Part shown: piece after piece, positions 52,743 through 62,341 of the stretch | Layout: the number at the start of each line of letters is the position of its first letter | Numbering within the stretch: position 1 is the stretch's first letter | Origin: Taishania sp037189645 | Lineage (GTDB): Bacteria > Bacteroidota > Bacteroidia > Flavobacteriales_D > Crocinitomicaceae | Assembly: GCA_037189645.1 (NCBI GenBank) | Contig: JBBCIY010000014.1 | Location: 24,710-88,709 of the forward strand | Reading direction: 5' to 3' | Length of the DNA stretch: 64,000 nucleotides | The notes under the pieces: generated by a model | Database searches by the model: none | The model's input: only the letters and a program-made list of their open reading frames with translations | Told to the model about the DNA's origin: nothing | Made by a program: the position numbers and the translations under genes

Positions 52743-54698
52743 ATGAAAACAAAAAACAATTTAATCAAACAATTATTTGCCACGAGTACCATTGCACTAA
52801 TGGGATTTACCTCCAACGGGCAATTATCGGAAACAATGGGATCCGCAGGAAGTGGAACCCAAACGATCAGCGCACGGGAAGCAGCAGGAGATTTCGATCT
52901 GACAGCACTTACTTATACAGGTACTGCAGATATGAGAACCACAACTCCATCTACTGGCTATGCTGGTGCTTCAGGCGGGTATAACACACTCATTCAGGCA
53001 CAGGAGTATTTTGAAATACAAGGAATTAATGCATCAAACTGTTCAAACGGAGATTCTATTCATTTCGGAATACATAAAAACACCAATGCCGCAAACGGAA
53101 TTGATTACCTGGTATTGGAATTCAGTGACGATAATGGTGCTTCATGGAACTCCATGTCCTATGCCAGCCTGCCAACCGGATCGGGGACTTCCAAATGGTA
53201 CTTAAGATCAGCAGCTATACCCACAGCAGCTCATGTGCCAAATTTACGCATTCGTTTCAGAAGTACATTAGTGGGAACATCCTCATCCAATCCACAATAC
53301 CGCATTGATGACATTTCATTGACATGCGGTTCAACCTCATCCTGCGGAGAACCGACGGCATCTGTTGCTGTTTCGGGTGCAACAGTCGTATGTGCCGGTG
53401 CAACAATGCCGCAACTGACGGCAACAACAAGCATTGTTGATCCTTACTACCAATGGTATGACCAGGAGGGAATCATCCCGGAAGCTGACGTGAATGTATA
53501 TTCACCGGCAACTTCGGGAACTTATTATGTAATTGTCAGCAGCGAAGATGGTTGTGAAGCAACGACAGAAAAAGTATATGTACTTGTTTATCCGCAAGTG
53601 GAATATTGTCCGGTTACACTTGAAGGATGCAGAGGAGACCGTGTTCAGGCATGCGCTAAAGTAAAGGCACAGGACTTGATATTCTCTCAATATGTGGAGG
53701 GAAGTGGATTTAATAAATACCTGGAGATTTTCAACGGTACTTGTGAAGCGATTGACTTGAGCAACTATGAATTGCGTACATACCATAATGGTGCTTCAGG
53801 TACGCCAACATACACCATTCCACTGACAGGAACCATACCTGCGGAAGGTATTTTTGTAATTGCTCATCCGTCTGCAACAGTTTGGACCGGTACGCCGGAT
53901 TTATATTCTGACAAACTGCAGTTTAATGGGGACGATGCGTTGGTATTGTTCAATTCAGGATCGGGAAATGCAGCCGATATCTTTGGATCTGTAGGAAACG
54001 ACCCGGGCTCTGCCTGGAGAGATGCTGATACGACCAGTGCAACGTATGGCTGGTCTACAGAAAACAAAACGTTGGTCAGAAAAGCATGTGTCTATGCAGG
54101 TATCACAGTTAACCCTGATCTGGCAGGAATCAATGGATTCCCTACATTGACAACGGAGTGGGATACTCTTTCAATTGACAACGTTACTGATTTGGGAACA
54201 CATACTTTTGGAGCTTCTTCATACAGCTATAGTGTTGCTTCCGGTGACGCATCAATTTTAAGCGCTTCTGATGATTGTGCAGAAATCTCTGTCGGATCGG
54301 CAAACTCGGTAATCAACGTCACAGGAACATTCTGCCTATTCAACGAGTGTACAACAATTCCGGGACAAATTGCTGTAAATACATGCGCTTCAGCACCAGC
54401 GCAAAGAAGTACAAAAACAACCCTTTCAGGATTAGAGGAATCAACTGTTGAGTTGTATCCGAACCCGACAACAGGTGCTGTTACACTGACATTGAATACA
54501 ACTTCAGATGAAGAAGTTACAGTGGTAGTATACGACCTTTCAGGAAAAGCACACATGACAATTCAAAACGGGCACCTGGCAAAAGGAACGCACCACATGC
54601 AGGCTGATTTGTCACACCTTGCAGCTGGAACCTACATCGTTCATATTGCTTCTGTGTCTGAAAACAAAACACTGCGTATTGTTAAAACAGAAAAGTAA
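52743..54698 (+). CDS. Secreted T9SS type A protein with lamin-tail-like domain
   Basis: 651 residues with a long N-terminal signal region (KQLFATSTIALMGFTSNGQ). It has a choice-of-anchor-like N-terminal domain (about 25-200), an Ig-like segment (about 205-280), a lamin-tail-type domain (about 305-430: DLIFSQYVEGSGFNKYLEIF, NGDDALVLFNSG) and a type A T9SS sorting domain at the C-terminus (VELYPNPTTGAVTLTLN to LAAGTYIVHIAS). It is exported and attached to, or released from, the cell surface. No catalytic motif is visible. Followed by a terminator. Confidence 0.83.
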   Translation: MKTKNNLIKQLFATSTIALMGFTSNGQLSETMGSAGSGTQTISAREAAGDFDLTALTYTGTADMRTTTPSTGYAGASGGYNTLIQAQEYFEIQGINASNCSNGDSIHFGIHKNTNAANGIDYLVLEFSDDNGASWNSMSYASLPTGSGTSKWYLRSAAIPTAAHVPNLRIRFRSTLVGTSSSNPQYRIDDISLTCGSTSSCGEPTASVAVSGATVVCAGATMPQLTATTSIVDPYYQWYDQEGIIPEADVNVYSPATSGTYYVIVSSEDGCEATTEKVYVLVYPQVEYCPVTLEGCRGDRVQACAKVKAQDLIFSQYVEGSGFNKYLEIFNGTCEAIDLSNYELRTYHNGASGTPTYTIPLTGTIPAEGIFVIAHPSATVWTGTPDLYSDKLQFNGDDALVLFNSGSGNAADIFGSVGNDPGSAWRDADTTSATYGWSTENKTLVRKACVYAGITVNPDLAGINGFPTLTTEWDTLSIDNVTDLGTHTFGASSYSYSVASGDASILSASDDCAEISVGSANSVINVTGTFCLFNECTTIPGQIAVNTCASAPAQRSTKTTLSGLEESTVELYPNPTTGAVTLTLNTTSDEEVTVVVYDLSGKAHMTIQNGHLAKGTHHMQADLSHLAAGTYIVHIASVSENKTLRIVKTEK

Positions 54699-54720
54699 TA
54701 TCCTTAAAATTCAGAATCAG

Positions 54721-54749
54721 AAAGAGTCCTCAGAAATGGGGACTCTTTT
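54721..54749 (+). terminator. Terminator after the lamin-tail protein gene
   Basis: AAAGAGTCC (54721-54729) and GGACTCTTT (54740-54748) form a 9-bp stem with a 10-base loop; a short T run is part of and follows the stem. It lies 22 bases after the stop codon. Confidence 0.72.
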
Positions 54750-54773
54750 AATCATTTATTAAAAAAGCACGCT

Positions 54774-56657
54774 ATGAAACAGCAATTATTCATTTACCTG
54801 ATCTGCCTGTTTGTTTTTTACGGAACAAGTGAAGCAAACGCACAAACCCTTTTCAACCCAACGACATATTCTGACTGGCAATCCACTCCGGATAATTTGT
54901 TTTCCACTACTCCTGCAGCGCCGGGAGTTATCTTTTCACAATTTTCATTTGGATCCGGAAACCAGTTCTCAACTGCTCCGGATGGAATCATCTGCGGTAA
55001 GTGGAACAGTACATCTGCTGCTGCCGCAATTGCGGAAAACCGCTACTTTACCTTCTCAGTAACAACAAACAGCGCAACCACTTCCCAGATTGACAGCCTT
55101 TCATTGATCCTGTACAAATCAAGTACATCAGCACCGGATTCCTGTATCCTTCAATACAAATCATCAGCGACCGGAAATACTTTTGTGCCGGTTAATTCCA
55201 CAGTATATGCATTGTCATTTGCTGCCCTGACCGATGTTCCTGTTGCAATGGTTCCTTCTTCTTCCATTTTTGTTCCGGCAAACGACAGTGTTGTTTTTCG
55301 GCTGGTTGCCTGGAATGCCGGTAACACGCTGTCAAAATTGAAAATTGTAAATGGTACGCAAGTATTTGGCAGCTCAACACCTGCCGGTTCCAATTCCATT
55401 TCAGCCGCGACACTACAAAATACTGATCCTGTGTGCATTTCTTCCACTCAAGGTGACAGCATTGAGGTTTCCTTTAACTCTTCCGGGACATTTAATGCCG
55501 GAAATACATATTCCTTACAGCTGTCGGATGCTGCGGGAAGTTTTGCTGCTCCGTTGACAATAGGTACCATAAACAGTTTCTCAACCAGTGGAACAATCAC
55601 CGGATTTATCCCGGCAGGGACTGCGAACGCGAACTACCATCTACGTATCACATCAAGTGATCCTGTCGTAAATGGCGAGGAGACCACTCAAATTACGGTA
55701 CATCCCGGAATTACAATTGATGGGACTGTTGCGCAGCCAATCTGCCCGGATGGTACAGGCGCCATAACATTGATGTTAAACGGTGGTTCCGGAACACTTC
55801 AATACGATTGGTCGAACGGAGAGGCAACGCAACATCTAACGAATCTGAATGCCGGAATTTATCATGTGACCGTAACAGATGACATCACATGTTCAGCAGA
55901 ACAGGAATTTGTGATTCAATCCGTGCAGAATTTTAGTGTTACTGACATTATCGTTCCTGTAACCTGTCATTCAGGAAATGACGGGTCGGTTCAGTTAACA
56001 ATAACGGGTGGAACAGCGCCTTACTCCGTTTCCTGGGATGGAAACGGAATAAGCCAGACAGGGTTATCCGCCACTGGCCTTTCAGCAGGAACATACACCG
56101 TTACCGTTTTAGATGAAAATGATTGCCTGTATACAAATGAATATACGGTTCATGAGCCGGACGCAATGACTGTTTCTGCTGAGATCGTTCATGCTGTTTG
56201 TCCCGGTTGTGACGGAAGCATTGCATTGACTGTAACAGGAGGAACTCCCCCCTACTCTTTTGCATGGAACACCAATTCGGATGATCAGGTACTGGTTGGT
56301 ATTCCGGGAAATTATTGCGTAGAAATTTCCGACGGAAACGGATGTCAATCGGATAGTTGTTTTACAATCCTGTCAACTTTAGGAATCAGTGATAAAACGG
56401 ATGGCGCCACAACACTTGTTTTCCCGAATCCTGCAACTGATAGGATTCAGATCGTTTTTCCGGCTGGTGATCACGGACTGAAAAAAGAAGTACGGATCTT
56501 TAACGCGATGGGAGAACTCATCTTTGAGCAAACAATTAACCCTGAGACAGAAAAGCTGAACGTATATGTCCAATCATGGGCTCAGGGTGTCTATACGTAT
56601 CAGCTCATTACTGAAAAAGGTACGTTTGAAAGTGGCAGAATCATGGTAATGCATTAG
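54774..56657 (+). CDS. Secreted T9SS type A protein with SprB repeats
   Basis: 627 residues. A signal peptide (MKQQLFIYLICLFVFYGTSEANAQ) is followed by an N-terminal beta domain, then three SprB-type repeats (about 330-530), each with a TGGxxPYxxxW and GxYxVTVxDxxxC pattern (ITGGTAPYSVSWDGNG, TVTGGTPPYSFAWN). The type A sorting signal VFPNPATDRIQIVF to QGVYTYQLI ends the protein. SprB repeats occur in gliding adhesins of Flavobacteria; here, in a short protein, they suggest a surface adhesin. It lies 75 bases after the preceding T9SS gene but is separated by a terminator. Confidence 0.85.
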   Translation: MKQQLFIYLICLFVFYGTSEANAQTLFNPTTYSDWQSTPDNLFSTTPAAPGVIFSQFSFGSGNQFSTAPDGIICGKWNSTSAAAAIAENRYFTFSVTTNSATTSQIDSLSLILYKSSTSAPDSCILQYKSSATGNTFVPVNSTVYALSFAALTDVPVAMVPSSSIFVPANDSVVFRLVAWNAGNTLSKLKIVNGTQVFGSSTPAGSNSISAATLQNTDPVCISSTQGDSIEVSFNSSGTFNAGNTYSLQLSDAAGSFAAPLTIGTINSFSTSGTITGFIPAGTANANYHLRITSSDPVVNGEETTQITVHPGITIDGTVAQPICPDGTGAITLMLNGGSGTLQYDWSNGEATQHLTNLNAGIYHVTVTDDITCSAEQEFVIQSVQNFSVTDIIVPVTCHSGNDGSVQLTITGGTAPYSVSWDGNGISQTGLSATGLSAGTYTVTVLDENDCLYTNEYTVHEPDAMTVSAEIVHAVCPGCDGSIALTVTGGTPPYSFAWNTNSDDQVLVGIPGNYCVEISDGNGCQSDSCFTILSTLGISDKTDGATTLVFPNPATDRIQIVFPAGDHGLKKEVRIFNAMGELIFEQTINPETEKLNVYVQSWAQGVYTYQLITEKGTFESGRIMVMH

Positions 56658-56682
56658 TGACACTTCAACTAAGTAATCAGAC

Positions 56683-56712
56683 AGGGCTATGAATTAAGTT
56701 TTATAGCCCTTT
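56683..56712 (+). terminator. Terminator after the SprB-repeat gene
   Basis: AGGGCTAT (56683-56690) and ATAGCCCT (56703-56710) form an 8-bp stem with a 12-base loop followed by TTT. It lies 25 bases after the stop codon. The T run is short, so efficiency is uncertain. Confidence 0.65.
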
Positions 56713-56832
56713 CGCATCTTAACAGGCGAAGAACAAAGAAATTGGCTTTGCCATTGGCAATGACTAAAAGTTAAACATTTCCCTGACAGGTTAACCGGTA
56801 GCATCAAAAGAAAATCCTTCAAAAGCAATTCT

Positions 56833-58827
56833 CTACCCCTTCACCTTATACTTATTTTTCCACTCTTTCGACTTTGTTGTCATCCTGTCAATCAGATGTT
56901 CCGAACGATCTTTTTGAGTCTCCGTCAGCTCCGAATTAAAATCATATTTTGCCTGTTTCAGCTTAACCTGTTTATCCTTCTTTTTTACGATCTCTTTCAG
57001 ATAACCCTGCGCCTGATGGTGTGCTTTTGAGATCTGTGCGTTAAAGTTCCTGCTGTTTAATACCAGCTGGTTTACAGCCCGGATCTGTTCTTCCAATAGC
57101 GCGGCCAGGTAAAGCTCATAACGAGCCGGATAGTGCACTTGATTTGCCGCTTCCATTGCTTTCAACTCCGTTTTTGCCGTTCGTGTGTACAGCTCAATTT
57201 TTTTCACTGCGTCAAAAAGCGATTTATCAAATAGCTCCAATTCCATCGAATCGGTCAAAATAGCCGCGGCTGAATGGCATTGGTCCGTAATCAACGAATC
57301 CACTTTGGCGATCACAGAACTTGTTGAATAATTATTGTTGGGGATAAAACGCTGGTTGGCGTTGTACAAATAGTCCAGGTAGTGTAAACTGTTGACATAG
57401 CTGTTCATGGCAGAATTACTCCGCAGGGTCGTCAGCTGCTCTTTCCTGTGATGAATGATCGTTTGCTGAACCTGGATAGAATCGATCCATTTCCGGATTA
57501 CCTGCAGGTCTAAATCGGCCGGTTTTTTGTAATCCAGCGAAGCGGGATAGTCAGAACGAAGCTTCGCGTACATGGCTTCCAGTTTCTGCTGCTGGTCTTC
57601 CAATCTGCCGGAATTTGCGCTCAGGACAGAGCCAAACTTTTCTGATCTGCGTTGCAACTGGCTGACTGCCTTTTCATTTACCTTATCCCGTTCCTTTGAC
57701 GCTTTAAAGTCAGCAGCATCGAAGTCTTTGTTCTTCTTGTACAAGATCTTATGAAATTTTTTAGTGAGTGAAGTATATTTAATCAGGGTATCATTCAATG
57801 AAGCGAGTTCTTTATATTTAGACGGTTCGATCTCGTATTTACTTCCCCGTGCAACTTTCTGCAGGTCCTTCCGGGTAATCAGCTCAAGAAAATTAAAATA
57901 ATACAACGCTTTAACAGAAGGGTTTCCGGGGTTGAATTTATTCCCGGATTCTCCCAACACCAGCAATTTCTCAAGATAATCCAGTTCCTGGTATTCAATC
58001 AGGTCCAATTTGTTATCCAGCGAGTCCGACCCTTTGCGCTCAATGATCGCGACAATTACCGAATCCTCATTGGAAAACTCGTCAATCGAGATCGGGTTGT
58101 TTCTTAACTGCCAGATCGGATTGGTAGGCAAATGGGAAAGTAAAAAGGTATCCGGATGAATCAAAAAGAATTCCTTTCTGGGATCCCTAACAAATCCATG
58201 TTTTTCTGTATACGGCGGCTTTTTGTCATAAGCTTCCTTCCGTTTAGTTTCTTTCGCTTCACGTTTCTTTGTTACTTTTTCAGCCGTTTTTTCATCCTTG
58301 AATGTAGTTTTCTTATATGTTTTCGGCTTATACGGCTTGGCAGGTATCCGGCCCACATAACCCGCATCCCATGTCGGATCGGCTAAATACCATTCTTCCT
58401 CTATTTGCATCGCGATCCAGGCATGACCTTCTTCAAAAAGCGTATCGCCCGCATGCCAGTGTGCATTGTGGGTATAACCCGGTATTGTTTCGGACTTGAT
58501 CCCGATCTTATCCAGCATGGCATTCATCAATTCGGCATAATCCGAACAGATTCCCTTCCTGGACTTTAATATCTTTTCCGGGTTTGTTCCTACAAATGTT
58601 TTGCGTGAAGTCAGCTTATCGTAATCGTATTGAATATTTTCCGTGATCCATTCATAGATGCGTTCAACCTTATCAAAGGGAGATGTTTCCTGCTTTGTAA
58701 GGAACAATGCCAGTTCCGGTATTGATTTTTGAACTTTTTTTGGAATTTCAGTTTTCTTACTTTGTGCATAAGAGAGTGTGCTAAAACCTAACGTAAAAAT
58801 AAGTAAATGAGCTATGATCCTTGTCAT
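56833..58827 (-). CDS. Exported transglutaminase-like protein with long helical region
   Basis: 664 residues. A signal peptide (LLIFTLGFSTLSYAQ) is followed by a transglutaminase/peptidase-like domain (about 40-170) of the kyphoscoliosis-peptidase type, with Cys in SRKGICSDYAELM, His in EEGHAWIAM and Asp in WYLADPTWDAG, the full Cys-His-Asp triad. The rest (200-660) is mostly charged helices with coiled-coil character (ANSGRLEDQQQKLEAMYAK). It acts in the periplasm or on the surface, on peptide or polyamine substrates that cannot be named. It borders the second AT-rich unit. Confidence 0.83.
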   Translation of the reverse strand: MTRIIAHLLIFTLGFSTLSYAQSKKTEIPKKVQKSIPELALFLTKQETSPFDKVERIYEWITENIQYDYDKLTSRKTFVGTNPEKILKSRKGICSDYAELMNAMLDKIGIKSETIPGYTHNAHWHAGDTLFEEGHAWIAMQIEEEWYLADPTWDAGYVGRIPAKPYKPKTYKKTTFKDEKTAEKVTKKREAKETKRKEAYDKKPPYTEKHGFVRDPRKEFFLIHPDTFLLSHLPTNPIWQLRNNPISIDEFSNEDSVIVAIIERKGSDSLDNKLDLIEYQELDYLEKLLVLGESGNKFNPGNPSVKALYYFNFLELITRKDLQKVARGSKYEIEPSKYKELASLNDTLIKYTSLTKKFHKILYKKNKDFDAADFKASKERDKVNEKAVSQLQRRSEKFGSVLSANSGRLEDQQQKLEAMYAKLRSDYPASLDYKKPADLDLQVIRKWIDSIQVQQTIIHHRKEQLTTLRSNSAMNSYVNSLHYLDYLYNANQRFIPNNNYSTSSVIAKVDSLITDQCHSAAAILTDSMELELFDKSLFDAVKKIELYTRTAKTELKAMEAANQVHYPARYELYLAALLEEQIRAVNQLVLNSRNFNAQISKAHHQAQGYLKEIVKKKDKQVKLKQAKYDFNSELTETQKDRSEHLIDRMTTKSKEWKNKYKVKG

Positions 58828-58990
58828 ACTTGATGCATTTTTAGATGATATTTTTTAAGTGCTGCAAAAATATGAATCCATCCAGAATATCCTCCTGTTT
58901 ATTGTTGCTATTTTAACAAATCGGGCGGTTTTCTGTTTTTATATGTTTTCCTTTTTTATTAATCTCTTGATTTTTAGAATAAATAACCTG

Positions 58991-59120
58991 AAAAAACAGG
59001 TATTTCTACTTGTTTTTATTCTGGATGGAGATAGTAGCTTTGTAAATACGCTACAAGGCTATCGTAACTACATTGTAAATCAATGAGAAAACTAGTAGTA
59101 ATCTTATTTGTTATGTGTAT
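58991..59120 (+). promoter_or_regulatory. Leader module 2 before the lectin-caspase-subtilase cluster
   Basis: Homologous to 45251-45400. It carries AACAGGTATTTCTACTTG, then TAGCTTTG (59035-59042; -7 box), GTAACTACA (from 59064), TGTAAATCAAT (from 59074) and TATTTGTTATG. Conservation stops near TATTTGTT, after which the two regions differ. The -7 box and the upstream GGTAT/TACTT dyad have the same 36-base spacing as in copy 1. The 160 bases between the transglutaminase start and this module show no gene. Confidence 0.65.
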
Positions 59121-59165
59121 CATAGGCTAGTAGAAATATATACAAGAAAAGTAAGTGCTACAAAA

Positions 59166-59552
59166 ATGAAGCTGAAGGTAAACGAAACTATTGAAGTGAA
59201 AATATATGCTAAGTATAAGTGGAATTCAACGCAGATAGAAATTTCAAAAGGCGAAGAATATGAATTCAATACAATAGGATCATGGAAGGACTTGACGATA
59301 ACAACAGATGCTGATGGGTATACTAATCTGTATATGCAATTATTTAACAGAGTTAAAAGAGCAAAACAATATAAATGGTTTTCCTTGATAGGTTCTTTAA
59401 ATCAAATAAAAGATAAATATTTTCTTATCGGAAAAAACAATAAAATTGCTTTTATAAGCAGTGGAAATCTTTACTGTTTTGCTAATGATGTTAACGGATT
59501 CTATTGGAATAATTTTGGACATATAACCTTACAAGTTACACGAATAAAATAA
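59166..59552 (+). CDS. PA-IL/LecA-like lectin domain protein
   Basis: 128 residues from the ATG at 59166; an in-frame GTG at 59115 would add 17 residues but falls inside the leader homology. The fold pattern (AKYKWNSTQIEISKGEEYEF, FSLIGSLNQIKDKYFLIG, then CFANDVNGFYWNNFG) resembles LecA of Pseudomonas, whose calcium and sugar site reads NDVPGTYGNNSG. Asp108, Asn115 and Asn116 match LecA calcium ligands. No signal peptide, so it is cytosolic. It could sense sugar or bind a partner for the proteases that follow by seven bases. Recognition is by motif only. Confidence 0.6.
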   Translation: MKLKVNETIEVKIYAKYKWNSTQIEISKGEEYEFNTIGSWKDLTITTDADGYTNLYMQLFNRVKRAKQYKWFSLIGSLNQIKDKYFLIGKNNKIAFISSGNLYCFANDVNGFYWNNFGHITLQVTRIK

Positions 59553-59559
59553 AAATAGT

Positions 59560-60696
59560 ATGAATAATTTCTTTGCATTAATCATTGGCGTTGGAGGAAC
59601 AGACATTCCTGAAACTGTAAAAGATGCAGAAGCTATTCACTATGTTTTGACTACACAGGGAGCATATAATCCGACAAACACTTTTTTTTTAACAGAGGAT
59701 AAAAGCACGAAGGACAATATTATTAACGCTTTTGAGGAAATAATTAAAAAAAGTGAAGAAACAAAGGATTCTACTGTATTTATATATTACTCAGGACATG
59801 GGCAAAGATTTCACAAGACATCAAGTAATGATTTTGATTATTATTTAATAACCTATGGGGCTGACATAAACAACAAAGAAAAGACAATGTTAAATGGTGA
59901 TATTTTTTCAGAAAAAATTGAAAAAATTAAAGCTAATAGGGTTTTAGTAATGTTGGATTGTTGTCATGCAGGAGGAATAAAAAGGCAAGATTTAAAGATA
60001 AAAGGGGAAGAAAAAGCTCTGTATTCCAATAGAACTTTACAAGAGAAATTAAAGTCTGGAAAAGGTCGTGTTTTTGTTTCTTCCTGCGATGATAATGAAA
60101 CATCTGTCATACTACCAAATGCTCAAAATAGCCTGTTTACAGAAGTTGCTCTAGAAGTCCTTCATGGACTTTTTTCGCAAGACAGAGAATATGTAAGTGT
60201 TTTGGATTTAATATATCATATATTGTATGAAGTACCTAACAGAATTGAACCATTTAAACACAATCAAAATCCAATTCTTACAGATGCTAGAAATCTGAAT
60301 CACAAATACTACGTCTGCAAAAATGGAAAATGGAACCAAGGTGATTCAACAATAGAGGAAAATCTTCAACGGTTAGAAATAACTAAAGTGGAAGAAAATC
60401 TTGACATAGCCGAAATTGATGATTTATTCAGTGAAGACAGGGGTGTGGTTGATAATTTTCTCAAAAAGATGAATTTAGAAAATGATGTTCAGTCAGAGTT
60501 CAAGATTGATTTAATCAACAATATCGGAGGAATAAAAAATCTCAAAAAAGTAAATAAAAAACTCCGTACCCTAGCTCTTAATAAAGTACATGCTATACAA
60601 GTTATTGACGTGAAAAGCATATTAAGCACAGTTAATGAACAAATTGACACACAAACGAAATTAGAATTTATCAAAAACTACAAACACAAAATTTAA
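59560..60696 (+). CDS. Caspase-family (C14) cysteine protease
   Basis: 378 residues. The caspase fold starts at once (FALIIGVGGTDIPETVKDAE, LTTQGA) and shows the catalytic dyad His80 in YYSGHGQ and Cys135 in MLDCCHAGG, both in metacaspase-like context. A helical C-terminal tail (about 270-378) may be a partner-binding or death-like domain. Caspase-type proteases in bacteria mostly act in regulated cell death or phage defence. It ends three bases before the subtilase start, and begins seven bases after the lectin-like gene, so the three are probably one transcript. Codon use is AT-rich. Confidence 0.9.
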   Translation: MNNFFALIIGVGGTDIPETVKDAEAIHYVLTTQGAYNPTNTFFLTEDKSTKDNIINAFEEIIKKSEETKDSTVFIYYSGHGQRFHKTSSNDFDYYLITYGADINNKEKTMLNGDIFSEKIEKIKANRVLVMLDCCHAGGIKRQDLKIKGEEKALYSNRTLQEKLKSGKGRVFVSSCDDNETSVILPNAQNSLFTEVALEVLHGLFSQDREYVSVLDLIYHILYEVPNRIEPFKHNQNPILTDARNLNHKYYVCKNGKWNQGDSTIEENLQRLEITKVEENLDIAEIDDLFSEDRGVVDNFLKKMNLENDVQSEFKIDLINNIGGIKNLKKVNKKLRTLALNKVHAIQVIDVKSILSTVNEQIDTQTKLEFIKNYKHKI

Positions 60697-60698
60697 TT

Positions 60699-62279
60699 AT
60701 GGAATTATTAAATAACAACGGAGAAAAAATTCAAGTTTTAACAACTAAAGATGTTAGTAACAATTGGGATATTGCCCACAATTATTTGGACAATTCCACA
60801 TCAAAAGAATTTATTGAACCGAATATAGAATCAACTTCGTACAAGGAGGAAGAAATTTCTGCTCTAAAACTCAAATCATCAGAAGATGGTTATTTACAAA
60901 GTTGGCCTAAACCAAAAGAGACAAATAATAATTTGGTTTGGTACTTAAACGATGACTTTTCACAATTACGAAAAGCAAAAGACGCTGTGATTAAAAAAGT
61001 AGGGAAAAATTGTAAAATAAAAATCGCCATTATAGATACTGGTTATCAAGAAGGACATCCAGCATTGCCTAATGGATTTGACATCCCTAGAGGTATCAGT
61101 TTTATCAAGGGAGAAGAAAACCAACCTGCTATTGACAAAAACGCAGGAACTCGTACAGAACAAAATGGACATGGCACAGCAACAATGGCAATTTTAGGAG
61201 GCAAAAAAGTTGACATACAAATTTCAGGACAAGGTTATAATGGCGACTTTGGAGCTATCCCTTTTGCGGAAATAATCCCTATCAGAATTTGTGAAACTGT
61301 AGCATTAATTAGGACGAGTGCATTTGTTGAGGCGGTGGAATATGCAATAAATCAAGGGTGTGAAGTTATCAGTATGTCAATGGCGGGAGCACCAACAAAA
61401 GCTTGGGCAACAGTTGTGAATAAAGCTTACGAAAATGGTGTTGTTATTGTAACAGCAGCAGGAAACAGCTGGTATCAAGGATCAGCCTCTATATCTCCTA
61501 AAAGATTATTGTATCCAGCCCGGTGGGATAGAGTGATCGCCGCAACAGGAGTTACCTATAACCATTTACCATATGTTATGGAAGCACAGCTAAAAGAAAA
61601 AGGAGGGGATAGTGAGGATATGCAAGGGAACTATGGGCCTGAAAGCGCAATGAAATCGGCATTAGCAGCATACACACCAAATACAACTTGGGCTGCGTTT
61701 CCTGATTATGATAAAAATGGAGATCCGATAGGAGAACCCTATAGACTGAATGGCGCCGGTACATCATCAGCTACACCACAAATAGCAGCAGCGGCAGCAT
61801 TATGGATAGTTTATCATAGAGAAGAAATTGAAGCCCTGCTTAAAGACAAACCAACTGAAAAGTGGAAAAAAGTAGAAATGGTAAAGAACGCTTTATTTAG
61901 CAAGGCTGATAAATCTTATCCTGAATCTAATAAATACTTTGGACAAGGAATACTAAAATCATTTGACGCTTTGAACTTTCCACCATCAATTAGAAGCTTA
62001 GAAAAAGCAAAAGAGGCAACCGTTTCACTTGGGGGAATACTAGATTTAGTAGGATTATTACGTCTGAAAAGTGGAAACAACAAAGAAAGGATAACACGAG
62101 GAGAGATGTTCGGAGTAGAAATCCTACAGGAATTGTACAAAAACCCCAATTTACATAATTTTTTAGATTATAACGAAACTTATATTTGGACAGAAGAAGA
62201 AAAAGAAGAAATAAAAAGGGAATTATTTGCTTCATCAAATATATCTACAAGGCTTAAGGAATACCTGACAGAAGAATGA
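60699..62279 (+). CDS. Subtilisin-family (S8) serine protease
   Basis: 526 residues without signal peptide, so probably cytosolic. The catalytic triad is visible: Asp113 in IAIIDTGYQEGHP, His158 in QNGHGTATMAILGG, Ser356 in GAGTSSATPQIAAAAA; oxyanion Asn256 lies in TAAGNSW. The N-terminal 100 residues and a C-terminal helical tail (about 430-526) are of unknown fold. A cytosolic S8 protease next to a caspase is an unusual pair. Which one activates the other, if either, is not visible from sequence. Start ATG lies two bases after the caspase stop. Confidence 0.92.
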   Translation: MELLNNNGEKIQVLTTKDVSNNWDIAHNYLDNSTSKEFIEPNIESTSYKEEEISALKLKSSEDGYLQSWPKPKETNNNLVWYLNDDFSQLRKAKDAVIKKVGKNCKIKIAIIDTGYQEGHPALPNGFDIPRGISFIKGEENQPAIDKNAGTRTEQNGHGTATMAILGGKKVDIQISGQGYNGDFGAIPFAEIIPIRICETVALIRTSAFVEAVEYAINQGCEVISMSMAGAPTKAWATVVNKAYENGVVIVTAAGNSWYQGSASISPKRLLYPARWDRVIAATGVTYNHLPYVMEAQLKEKGGDSEDMQGNYGPESAMKSALAAYTPNTTWAAFPDYDKNGDPIGEPYRLNGAGTSSATPQIAAAAALWIVYHREEIEALLKDKPTEKWKKVEMVKNALFSKADKSYPESNKYFGQGILKSFDALNFPPSIRSLEKAKEATVSLGGILDLVGLLRLKSGNNKERITRGEMFGVEILQELYKNPNLHNFLDYNETYIWTEEEKEEIKRELFASSNISTRLKEYLTEE

Positions 62280-62341
62280 TCTAATAACAAAGAGTCATAA
62301 CTGGACTATGCGATTCCAAAATACATCAAAAATATTTTCTT

